The notes below the pieces were generated by a model, which saw only the letters and a list, made by a program, of their open reading frames with translations, was not told the origin of the DNA and ran no database searches. From positions 2,247,557 through 2,311,556 of the forward strand of contig VZDJ01000034.1 of assembly GCA_008694505.1 (NCBI GenBank): a stretch of DNA of 64,000 bases, in the 5' to 3' direction. Below, piece after piece: positions 34,201 through 44,895 of this stretch. The translations under genes and the position numbers were made by a program. Numbering within the stretch: the first letter of the stretch is position 1; the number at the start of each line of letters is the position of its first letter. The DNA is from Cyanoderma ruficeps. Lineage: Eukaryota > Chordata > Aves > Passeriformes > Timaliidae.

Positions 34201-35794
34201 TCCTGCCTGGGATCACTCAAGGAATAAGATTTCCGTTTCCTTGGCAAGCCTTGCAAGGGTGGGTGATGTTTTGCCTTTTCCAGCTTAACTCCAACGCTGG
34301 TGATTTTCAAAAGGAGTAATTGGGAAAGAGGCTTCATAGCTCCATCCTAAATCTTCTGATCCCAGAAGAAATTCCTGCTTCCCAGGCAGTGCTGGAGGAT
34401 CTTTCTTACTTGAAGCATAAATTCAAATCTGGCACAGGCTCATTCTATAAATTTTGCTAATACTCAAATGAAGTCTCTAGTTGTTCATTTTAGAAAAGAA
34501 AAAAAAAAAACCCTAAAAAAGTTTGAAGGATTTGTGTTTGTCAGTACCAACCTTTAAAATGAGGGTTACTAAGAATTTGAAGGGTATTTCCTGTCTGATC
34601 TCCCATAAAATATTGACTATATGGGGTGAGACCTGATCTTCAGGAGAGCTGAGCGTTCTCTGGAAGAATTAGGCTTAGTAGAGAAACCATTTATTTTATA
34701 CATGGGCAAATTCCCAGCAATTTGTTTGGCATAATGCAGTTTTCTGGACTCACGGCCATGCATTATTCTCTGACTCACTGCTCCATTAGATTAATTTTCA
34801 TTTTTCATCAATTCCCTGGCTCTCAGATGCTGCTGATTTGTTAGGCTCCCGATATTTTTTTCTTTATATCTTGCCAGTTAATTTTCCATTGGTTATGAAA
34901 CGAGGAACTTGATTCAAGATGTGACCAGAATGAACAAGAAAGTAATTTGAAAATCATCCAGGCCTTAGGATTTCGCAGTGAATCTCTTCCATATTATATT
35001 TCCATTACATATGTATTATCCATTACCTGCATTCTGTATTCCACTCCGGTGGCTGCTCCCCAAATGGATGTGAATTTGGTTTGGCTAAATCCACTGCAGA
35101 AAATTAAAGACATGATACAAAATTCTTGGGAATTCTTCTATGGAAATCAATGTGGCTCAAAGCTTTTGCCTTTCCACTCCAGATCCGTAGTTCATAGCTC
35201 TTGATCCTGTTCTTCTCCAGGGGAATGTGAGGTGAGATTGATGTGGCACTACCTAAGCAAAATATTTGTCATCCAGCATGAAATCCCTGCAATCTCATCT
35301 GGTCTGGCATCTTTTACAAAGATTTTGATTTGCAAACAAACCATGGAATAGGCAACATAGAATTCCTTCATCTGGTGCTTGAATATGGTTTTTAAACAAA
35401 TAAAATGGTATTTTACAAAGACCTGCTCTGTACCCCTGAGTTGGGTGATGGCTTGCTCAGGAGCTGGGCTCCTTGAAGCAGAGTTCAAATCTGATGGGTG
35501 TTAGACCTGAAAAAAGTGATTAATGGGAAAATTTCAGCCCCTGATAAGATGCAGAAGGAAATCTCTGACCTTCTAAACTGAGGCTGAAATGAGCATTTAC
35601 CATCTGTACCCTCTTGTTTTGTGCCCTTTAGTCCATTGTGCATTTTTCCACGATTTAATTAAACAGCAACCAAACAGGATCTGGTTTCAAACCATTTACC
35701 TGGAGCTGAGGCAGAGCAGAGGTGATGCTGCAGCTTCACCTTCTTCCCAAAAGCTGAGTTCAGCAGTGCCTGTGAGGCACTCAGTGAGGTGGCA
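31226..35794 (+). other. Putative first intron, 5' part; no recognised element
   Basis: No convincing exon or dispersed repeat was found. An AP-1 site (TGACTCA, 32357-32363) and an A-run near 34497-34510 are present. Open frames such as 31421-31813 and 33192-33701 (minus) have no known features. Confidence 0.5.
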
Positions 35795-35941
35795 CAGGAT
35801 CCCAGACTGGTTTCGGCTGGAAGGGACTTTAAAACCGTCTTGTTCTCCACCCCCTGCCATGGGCAGGGACACCTTCCACTATCCCAGGTGGCTCCAAGTC
35901 CCAGTATCCACCTGGCCTTGGGCACTTCCAGGGATGGATTA
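35795..35941 (-). mobile_element. CR1 LINE 3'-end fragment
   Basis: The + strand shows the reverse complement of CR1: CTGGTTTCGGCTGGAAGGGA, CCCTGCCATGGGCAGGGAC, CTATCCCAGGTGGCTCC and CACTTCCAGGGATGG. It is about 147 bp and truncated. Confidence 0.9.
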
Positions 35942-36463
35942 ATCTCAAAACCATGGTCATTCCTGCTGCTGGGTTTCCTGAGTTACAGCACTGTGTGAGC
36001 TCAGGCTCCATCTCCCAGAGCATCTGAGCAAACCTTTAGTGACAGCTCTTCTTGTCTCCCACGGACAACAACACAAAACAGCCAGCAAAAAACTTGCTTG
36101 GATCAGTTGGTTTGAGGCCACATGGAATGAGGGTTGGGAATGTGTTCTCTGGCACTCGAGGCATCAGGTTTCCTACATGCATTAGTCAGTAATAAATCTT
36201 TCATGGTAACAAGCTGTTTCATTTGCTCTCCCAGGAGAAGAGGGGGTGTGTGGATGTCGGAGATGTTTTCAAATGTAGATGCAGCAGCCTGGTTTAATTA
36301 CTGTGCCTCGGGTTAGATTAAGTAGTTTTGGGAAAATAAGAAAGTGGAGCAGGTGTCAGGTGGGTGAAGTGAGATGGATTTGGTGATCCCGAAGAGTCTG
36401 GCCATCCTTGGTGGGGAACCACTCACCTGCTAAGGCGAGGCTTCACTGGCTTGTGATGATCAG
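35942..36463. other. Spacer between two CR1 fragments
   Basis: I see no exon, RNA gene or repeat in this half-kilobase. The CR1 fragments on each side share orientation and the unusual wording GGTGGCTCCAAG, so they may belong to one subfamily. Confidence 0.5.
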
Positions 36464-36742
36464 CCATAGAACCATGGAATGGTTTGGGTTGGAAGGGACC
36501 TTAAAGCCCATCTCATCCCACCCCCTGCCTTGGGCAGGGACACCTTCCACTCTCCCAGGTGGCTCCAAGCCCCAATATCCAACCCGGCCTTGGAGACTCC
36601 CAGGGATGGGGCAGCCACAGCTCTGGGCAACCTGTGCCAGGGCCTCCCCACCTTCACAGGGAAGAATTTCCTCCATATATTTAACCTAAATGTCCCCTTT
36701 TCAGTGTCAACCCATTACTCCTTGTCCTGTCACTACAGTGCA
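36464..36742 (-). mobile_element. CR1 LINE 3'-end fragment
   Basis: This is a clear CR1 3' end in reverse complement, beginning at a terminal octamer-like CATAGAACCATGGAATGG. It continues with TTGGGTTGGAAGGGACC, GGATGGGGCAGCCACAGC, AATTTCCTCC and TCCTTGTCCTGTCACTAC. It is about 280 bp and non-coding. Confidence 0.94.
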
Positions 36743-38459
36743 GGCACCCGAGGCTGTTGTGTTGCTGGCCAGTGCTGCAGACACCTGGAAGAGAAAATCA
36801 CTGACTGCAGCATTACAAAATTGACAGTTACTTTGCTTTGTCAGATTTTGTGGCTGGGGATTTTCCTTTCACTGAATCTGGCTGCTCTTGAAGTTTCTGT
36901 TCCCCGAGTGGAGCTGTGGTCTGTGTTGATGTGCTGGTGTTGTCAGACTTCAGCAGCTTGAAAGCAACCACATAAATCTGTGCCCACCCCTATGGTGCCT
37001 GAGGATGTGGAGAATAAAATCTCTGCCAACTTTCTGTGCACGTTACTGCCAGGCTGCATCACCTCGTGTGTGTTGGTGCAGAAAAAGGTGTCATTTTTGT
37101 CAAAACCAAACTCGTTTTTCTGACATGACAAGAAATGTATCAGAAACAAACTGCTTGAGAAGCCCCTGGAGTTTTGTGTTTCAGAAGAAAACAGGATAAT
37201 CTGATTCTCTCCAAGGCCAGCTCCAGCACTAGGAGGAAACATCATTTACCTCTTCCCAGAAGAGCAATGAGTAAAAATTCTCCTTGACAGGTGATGTGCT
37301 CCTGCCTGAGCTGAATAGATTCAGGGGCCACAGGAATGAAACGGGCAGATCACTAATATTTTTCTTTTCCACCCAGTGGAATGAGCTGTTATTAGGGATA
37401 AAAAGAAGTGACATTTATCTCCCTCTTTTCACTTCATTGGGTAGGACTGTGCTCCCAGGAGGAAAAGAGTGGATGGAGTCCACTTGCTGTCTGCAGCTTT
37501 TACTGCTCTACAATGTTCTCCCTTCAATCACACAAACGTTGTGCTGTTGTCGTTTGCCTGGGGAGCTTCACTGGGCCCTGAAGGACAGAGGCACCACACA
37601 CAAGGACTTGTTAATACTCCATAAATATTGATATGAAATGCATGAGAGAACCATGGAGGCCACGTTTCAGGGAGGAAAGTTGGGTTTAACAGGTTGGAAG
37701 TTTTGTTGTCTCTGAGAGGATTTCCTGCTTTGGTTTATTTCAGGCTGGAAAAGCTGCTGGGAATTGCAGAGCCTGGCTGGGAGCACGGGACAGGGATCTC
37801 TTCCAGCAGAGAGAGTTGTTTCTGATGGCCAAGCAGTAGCTGGTGTCCTGAGGGGAGGGGCTGTACCTGCCTGGAAGAGGGGAGAAAAAAACAGTATTTT
37901 CCAAAAATGAGGATGTGAGGAGTGTGGGTATTAGAGATATGGTAAAAAGCTGGAATTGGACTGGAGCTGAATCCCCATTTCCTTGATGGATCTGGTGCTT
38001 TACTCCCCAGAGCAGCACCCTGGGCTTGTGGGGTCTGATCAAACCTGCAGCAGCATTTGGGAGCTGAGGTGCCTCGTGCTGTGAATCTGCATCCCCCCCT
38101 CTCCACGGCCAGGCAGCTCCTCTGTCACCTCACCCTGGGAGAGCTCTTGTCCCTTGCAGGTGTGATTAATGTGTGTCAAACCAGCCCAGCACAGAGCAGC
38201 CACTGAGGGGGGACCATGGATGTGCTATTAACTGTGGAATTATGGATATGCACCTACAGCTATTTATGTAATGCACAGCAGGAGGAGGTTATTTTTAAAA
38301 CAACAAGGAAAAGCTTTTCCCAAATGTTCTGACTGCTGTGTGCTACCAAGTATCTGAAAAAAAAAACCAAACCCCACCAAAAAAAACCCTGGAAAAAAAC
38401 CCAAAAAAACAAAACCAAACCAAAACAAAAATCCCCCACCAACAACAGAAAACAGAGAA
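36743..38459. other. Non-coding; A/C-rich tract at the right end
   Basis: No exon was recognised. An A-rich tract studded with C-runs (AAAACCAAACC and AAAAACCC words) fills about 38357-38443 and gives spurious hydrophobic open frames on the minus strand. Confidence 0.5.
38357..38443. repeat. A/C-rich low-complexity tract
   Basis: Imperfect repeats of short A-runs with CC or CCC over about 87 bp. It could derive from an expanded poly-A tail, but no retroelement body was identified beside it. Confidence 0.75.
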
Positions 38460-39220
38460 AATACTGAACAATATTTTTGCATAAATTAATATGAGTTGTT
38501 CCCTGTCATCTCAATAGTCAGACTCCATTATTATAGCATCTGTATACGAAGCACTTGTGAGCTGATTTACTCCTGATTCAATTAGGGGCAGTGTTCATCT
38601 GCCCTCCTGATGGGCCAATTCTTTGTCAGTTAATGCTCATAGCAAAGTATAGGGATGTAATAATTCCTTGCAATTGCGACCCTCGTGGTTTTTATGACAC
38701 CAAAATAATGAACTGAAAACATGCGTGTGATTACACTTGCAGCTACGAACAGGAATCAGTTATTACTCTTTTTCTGGAGGTCTTGGAGGCAATTTAAATG
38801 GCCATGCATTGTTAGAATGGTAAAGGGGATGAAAGACACGAAGCAAAGCATTTGTCTGCTCTGGCTTTATCCTATTTTATGGTAGGTGGGGATTTTTAAG
38901 AATCACGTAAATGGATATTTTTCCTAAACTCTGAGATGAAATAATGAAAGTGTTTTTTACTAGAACACATCCAGGCCATCACGAGTTTAACTGGTAAATC
39001 AGCTGAACAAGCTTGAGGTTCCTACCTTTGTGCTTTATCCTCCTGGCTAATGCAATGGCTTGTAATGATGGAATGAAAACCATGTGAGCCCTTCCAAAAT
39101 GAAACATTCCTAAAGAGCTGGAAAATGATACCCTCAGAATATCCACATGTTATCTTGGCTTGGAATGAAATACATTATATGAAACTTAAACACGGGAAAA
39201 CTATGCTTGACTAGGAAATA
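38460..39220. promoter_or_regulatory. Repeat-free AT-rich block, possible conserved non-coding element
   Basis: About 760 bp lacks dispersed repeats and long open frames and is rich in homeodomain- and POU-like words (ATTAATATGAG, TTCAATTAGG, CAGTTAATGCTCAT, CATGCATTG). This composition resembles conserved enhancers in large vertebrate introns, but without an alignment the call is weak. Confidence 0.22.
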
Positions 39221-40004
39221 TGTTTGATTCCATTAGTTTTGAACTGGAAATGTAGCACCACCAAAGAGAAAACAGGCTGGGAGGGAGAAATTGATGGGTT
39301 TTATTCTGCAGAAGAGAAAGAGCCTGCAGTGTCCCAGTGGCAGATGGGCTGCAGATTAGGAATATTGCATTTTTGCAGTATTATCCTGTAAGGCTCCATC
39401 CAAGCAGCTCCTTTGTGAGGGCTCCCAGCACAGCAGCCAGAGCTGGGGGCCTTGGAGCCCAGCTGAGTTAGACATCAATCACCCACCCGGTACCTGCTCT
39501 GCCAGCTGGGCTGTCCTGCCTCCTGTGGGCACAGCAAGTCTCAGGGAATTCAATTTATTTCTATTCCCACTGCTCCTTTTGTTCCTGCTTGCCCAGTTAC
39601 TTGAGCAATGCAATTATGGTTTGTTATATTCTGTGTCCTTGGTACCCGCTGGCACTAATGAAGGGGCTGGAAGTGCTGCCCTCACTAAAGGGTTAAAAAA
39701 AGTAAATAAGTTAAATTCCAGGGAATTCAGAGTGTGTCTATTAAGGTTTGGCAAAACAAAAGGCATCTGATGTTGTGAGTTTGAGCAAAAAGAAGCTTCA
39801 TTGTGTCTGCAGCATCTCTCAGCCTGGATAAAACCAATCCCTGTGCCTTGTGGAACTGCTCAGGTTGTCTTACAGAGGTGCTTACGATGAGCTTGGGTTG
39901 GCAGGTGCCCAAACAAGGATAAAAACGGCTTCCAGGGACTTCAGAACTCAACAGCTCATCCCCAGGTTTGCCAGGAATAGCCCTGAGGATTTGCTGAGTG
40001 GTGG
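39221..40004. other. Non-coding, no recognised element
   Basis: No exon or repeat was recognised. The frames at 39525-39770 and 39850-40080 have no known features, and the latter runs into a CR1. Confidence 0.5.
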
Positions 40005-40290
40005 TGCCAGGGCGAGGCTGGAGAGGAGCTTTGTGCCAGGAGAAGGGGGAATGGCTCCAGACTGCCAGAGGGAGCCTTAGAATGGATAAACTGAAGGAAT
40101 TCTCCCCTCAGAGGGGGCTGAGGCCCAGAGAAGCTGTGGCTGCCCCATCCCTGGAGGTGTCCAAGGCCTGGTTGGACGGGGCTTGGAACAACCTGGGATA
40201 GGGGATGATGTCCCTGCCCGTGGAGGGGTGGAATGGGATGAGCTTTAAGGTCCCTTGTGACTCCCACCATTCTGGGATTCCGTAATTCCG
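40005..40290 (+). mobile_element. CR1 LINE 3'-end fragment, sense on +
   Basis: CR1 in sense: GGAATGGCTCCAGACTGCCA, GAATTCTCCCCTCAGAGG, GAAGCTGTGGCTGCCCCATC, CCTGGAGGTGTCCAAGGCC and GCTTTAAGGTCCCTTGTGA, ending near CATTCTGGGATTCCG, a decayed terminal repeat. Its orientation is opposite to most CR1 fragments in the window. Confidence 0.93.
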
Positions 40291-42920
40291 AAACCAGCAG
40301 CACTGTGTGCTCAGCTGGGAGGGTGCAGTAGTTTTTGCAGGCTTTAAATAAGGGTTGGATTTTTCCTGCCTGGACTGGGAGCCTGGTGGGGCAGGGTGGT
40401 GCAAAGGTACCTCAGTTCCCTTAACTGGAAATATTAAGAGTGACCCGGCCATGGCATCACCCCGTTCTGAGCACATAAATTCGCTCTATTTATCCATGTT
40501 TCCCAGCTTCTGAAAAGTCTGGGAAGAGTTCATTTTGAGTCAAACAGGTTAGATAAAGATGTCATTTTTACGACTGTGAAGGTTTGAAGCTTCTTCCTCT
40601 GTTTTTCACCCTTTGGGCAGATAATGACGGCAAAGGACTCTCAAAAACCAGCTCTGTCCATGACTGTTAAAGTTCTCACTAAATAACCCAGCCCCTCTCT
40701 TGGACAGCTCTGCACCAATCTGTGCACGGCTGTGGCCAATTCCCACATACCGAATAACTGTGGTTTTCTAGAAAAGCTGGTGTTTAGAACAAAAATTCTT
40801 TGTGCTGTGGTGCTGACCCCCGGTGGCTGCTGCCGGGTGTCTCCTGCTGTGCTGTGGGAAAACTGCTCCTGCCCGGATCCTGACTTCCCATTAAGCACCT
40901 GGTTTTAAGTAAAAAGTTTTCGGCAATAAAAGCCCCCCACGTGTTTCCTGAAATGTATTCTGTGAGAGAGCACAACTATTCTCCAAGAAATGTAAAACTA
41001 TTTTTCCTTTACACCCCCTTTCTTTCTCCCTTTTTTTTTCATTTTTCTTTCCTGTTTTAAATTACATTTTCTTTAGCTTGGGGAGCATGTTTCTAGTGGC
41101 CCATTGCAGACCTGAGAGCAGCCTGTTTTTCATCAGTTTATCTATCAGTTTGCTGCGTGTTTAAGATGCCAATAACACGCTGACTTGAAAAATAATAATC
41201 CATCATCATAAATTCCTATGGATTTGTCAGGCTGGGAATGGCGGCTCCAGCTGAACTGGTTGCTTTAAAAAACAAAAGTAGAGAAAAGATTTATTGTGCT
41301 AGCATTTGTGTTTCTGAATGTCCTTTATTTCTTAATTCCATTTCTTAGAGGAAAGATGAGATTTTCTTGTTTCCCCCTTCTCAAAATTCAGGGTTTTGGT
41401 AAACAATGTGTTAAGTGCAGCAAACACATCAAATAATAAATGCCAGCTACTCAAATTGATAAGGTGGGATTTGTTTCCTGTAAACAGCAAAATGCTGCTT
41501 TTGCAGATAAAAACAAAGCTTTTATCTTCAAGGCAAACTGTAAATGAACTAGAAGGGTAATTTAACATTCACAGTAGTTTAAATGGGATTAACTCCTGTG
41601 AAGATTTATTATACACATGTAGGAATCTTAGAGAAAGCATTTCAGAAGCAAGAATTTTTCTCTTTTCCCATGAAGTTCAACATTTTAGTTAAAATTTAAT
41701 ATTCATTAGAATCAGAGATGGATGGAATTTGTGCCAGTGTTTTGTGAGGGTCTTCCTGCCATTTAACATTTTAATGCTCACCGTGTGGGGGAAAAAAACC
41801 AAAGCCAACGTAATCTCCAGCTTTGATGGCAAAAGGCACAGGAGAAAGTTTAAAATACAAATTAGCTTCTCCAGAATCCAACTGCGTGGATCTAATTACA
41901 TCTAATGCTAATTATCCTATTGATCTTAGCATTTTACTGTATTCCAGCTACGACTATTGCCAAGCATTAATCACACATTTTAGGCTCCTCCACATAAAAC
42001 CCAAAACGGGCTGGGGCTGCTGCTTTGCCTTGGGAGTAGAACAGGGGGTTCAGATGATTTTTATCTTTTTTTTTCCCCTTCCCTCTCAGCTTTTCTATCC
42101 CAGCTGGCCCCAGTTACCTGGGAATGGCCAGCGCTGTTTGCCTGCACTCCAGGAAAGTTGTGTTTTCCCTGCGGAGAGAGGGATTTTGTTATGCTTAACT
42201 CTCATTGAGCTGGGTAATGTTCCACTTGAGGTTTGCCGCTTTCATTCATATTGATTGAATTAGGGAATCGTGGCTTAGATCCTGTCCTGGTTTCTCCCCC
42301 TCCTTTTTTTCCCTTGGGGGAGGGTATTTTGTAATAAATCTGAAATGATTAATGAGGGAATGGGACCGTGATGGTTTCTTTTGAGAAAGGCTGAGTAGAA
42401 ATTGTGCTCTGAAGGGGGATTAGGGGTGTTTTGGCTGGGCTGCTTCTCTTTCCTTTCGTCGGGCCATGGCGAGTGTGGGTTTGGCAGCCTCAGCACAGGG
42501 TCTGGAGCTGGGGAGGGTTTCCAGGGCTCGACTCTTCATCTGCGGGATTTGGGCACCCCAAAGGCGCAAATATCCCAACGCGGCTTGTGCTGCTCTCACT
42601 TTGCGCCAGAAGCGGCCGATTTATGGAATCCCTGGGAACAGGCCAGGAGAGGGAGGCAGAGTACGCTGCAAAGCCGAGCTCCCTGCCCGCCCGGCTCCAA
42701 TTTGCCTGAGTTTTATGGTGTTGAAGGGTCCGTGATGCATCAAACCCCCAGGACAGGGCAGGGCAGGGCTCCCTCTGCTCCCCTGTCCCCAGTCAGTGGC
42801 TCTTACTGGTGGCAACGTGCTCCCAGTACGGGATGCTGGTGACTCTCCCTCACTCGTGTCATAAATACAAATTATAAAATCGGCTTTTTGCAAATATTAA
42901 GATGAACGCTATATGTATGA
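40291..42920. other. Non-coding, no recognised element
   Basis: No exon or dispersed repeat was identified. A pyrimidine tract lies near 41010-41055. A TAATTA-rich, repeat-free patch lies at about 41840-42000. The frames at 42402-42842 have no known product. Confidence 0.5.
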
Positions 42921-43428
42921 TGTTAAAACAACTTTGCTTTTATTTCTGCTATTTACAAAACTTGGACAGGGTTGCAGTGGTAGCTGATACAGTTGTGAGT
43001 GAACTCTAATAAACATGTGATAAAGGCCCTGCTGCTGACAGGCCAATTATCAACATCTGCTGTCTGAAGAAAGTACAGACCAAGGCTCAAGCTAGGAGTG
43101 ATAAAGGGAATGGACTGAAACCACAACCAAAAACCACAAATGCTCTAAAAAAAAGGCAGACCCAAGGAGTGGCCATGCTAAACGGTTCCTAAAATATATA
43201 AACTAGTTTATAGGAAAGTATGGATATGCATAATGACCTATGAATATGCAACAGGCTGATGTAATAAAATAGGTATTTAAGGAATGTGTGGGAAGATAGT
43301 AGGGGTGCTCTTGGCTGAGTGCCAATCACCCGGCCGTTTTAACCCTTTATTTTTATTATCTCTGTCTCCTATTGTCTTTTATTAAACTCTTCTAAATTTT
43401 ACTAAAAAGGTGAACCTCATTTTTGACA
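42921..43428 (+). mobile_element. Solo LTR, ERVL-like
   Basis: The 508-bp segment begins TGTTAAAA and ends TTTTGACA, an imperfect terminal inverted repeat with the TG...CA ends typical of LTRs. It contains a TATTTAA promoter-like box (43274-43280), then CACCCGGCCGTTTTAACCC, ATTAAA (43381-43386) and a GTGAACCTCATTTTTGACA end. This arrangement resembles avian ERVL LTRs as I know them. No internal retroviral sequence flanks it, so it is a solo LTR. A target-site duplication is not clear (TATGA on the left, CTTATG on the right). Confidence 0.62.
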
Positions 43429-44578
43429 CTTATGTTATGGAGTGAGGCTGTTCTGGGCTTCAGGTGACCCCTCCATCCCTCCTCATCAACCCTGCCCCTC
43501 TCAGCCCAGTTTTTCTGCCACAGCTCTTGATATCCCAAAGCTGTATGGGGCAGAGCCTGGGCTGCAATCAAATTCTCTGATTTGATAACTGGTTCAGGTT
43601 AGTTAATCTGCACAGATTTAGGTTCGTTTCAGGGTAATTGGGTTGATTTAATGTGATTTGATGATTACAAGCAGCAGCATTTGGTTTATCAAACAGGCCA
43701 GATTAGATGTAAATCGAATTTGTCCTGAGAATTTGAGCCCAATAAGTGTTCAGCTGTGAGAGTGATGTACTGGTGATCTCACCTGCAGGGGGGAGAAGAA
43801 AGGAAGTAAAAAACTTGTAAATTAGAGCTTTTGTCTTTACAGGGCTTTCTATTGTGAGAAATTTTCTTAGTTTTGTGAATTGAAGCTTCCCAAAGTGAAT
43901 AGCGAAATCCAAAGGGAAAAAGGATTTTTCTCTCAACAATAGGATTGCTGAAATCCTAGAAAAAGGATTCTTCTCTCTGCAATTTGCCTGTTTACAAAAA
44001 AAAGCTAGTTTCCCAAAGAAACCCAAAAACCAACCAACCAAAAAAAAGGCATTTTAAGGAAATGAAAAGTATTTTGGGAAACTAGCTCTTACAAGAGTCA
44101 CATCAAGGGCCTTCCATGCTTCTGGCAATCAGTCCAAATTCATCAGTCAGTTTCTCTACAACTGTGCCCCGTGTAAAAGTTTAATTTGATGTCCCAGGCA
44201 ACCTTGAAAATTCTTCTTGGCTGCATCAATTTGATTTAATTCAGCTTCATGTTAGAGTAGATGATCTCAAATCAGCCTGGAGCACCCACACTGTGCTTAC
44301 TGCAGGATTTTGGCTGGTGCATGTTTAGGATTTTTGCCAGGACAGTTGTGACCAAGGCAATGACAAAAGTCTTTGTGCCAGGGGTAAGGGCAAGGAAAAG
44401 GAAATTCCTACTTGATGATGCTTGCAGCACCCCAAGGGAACATGGAACCACCCAGGGCAGAAACAATTGGCCCCAAAATGATTCTGTGAATGAAGCTTAG
44501 GGCAAACTGCACATGGAAGTTCTTGCCAGAGGAGAGGTTTTAGCTAAATAAAGTTCTGATGAACAACTGCAATAAATT
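43429..44578. other. Non-coding, no recognised element
   Basis: Between the ERVL-like LTR and the next CR1 I found no exon or repeat family. Minus-strand frame 43703-44041 is low-complexity chance sequence. Confidence 0.5.
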
Positions 44579-44895
44579 TCCCAGGTTGCTCCAAACCTTG
44601 TTGAACCTGGCCTTGGACACTTCCAGGGATCCAGGAGCAGCCACAGCTTCTCCGGGCACCCTGTGCCAGGACATTCCCACCCTCACAGGGAAGAATTTCT
44701 CCCAATATCCCATCTAACCCTCCCCTCTGGCACTTTGAAGCAATTCCCCCTTGACCTGTCCCTCCAGGCATCCTTCTCCAGCTCCAGTGGGATCAGCCTG
44801 AGGGCAGAGCTGGGATCAGTTGGTGCTTCTCTGCCCTGCTGGGTTTTTTTGTTACCAGCACAGGCACCCCTCTCCAGGCCCACCTCTCTCCACAA
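44579..44895 (-). mobile_element. CR1 LINE fragment lacking its 3' terminus
   Basis: The reverse complement of CR1 starts inside the element at CCCAGGTTGCTCC, without the usual GGTTGGAAGGGACC end. It then shows CACTTCCAGGGATCC, CAGCCACAGCTTCTC, CACCCTCACAGGGAAG and TTCCCCCTTGACCTGTC, continuing into more 5' CR1 sequence (CTCCAGCTCCAGTGGG, CAGCACAGGCACCCCTC). Loss of the 3' end points to a deletion after insertion. Confidence 0.85.
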
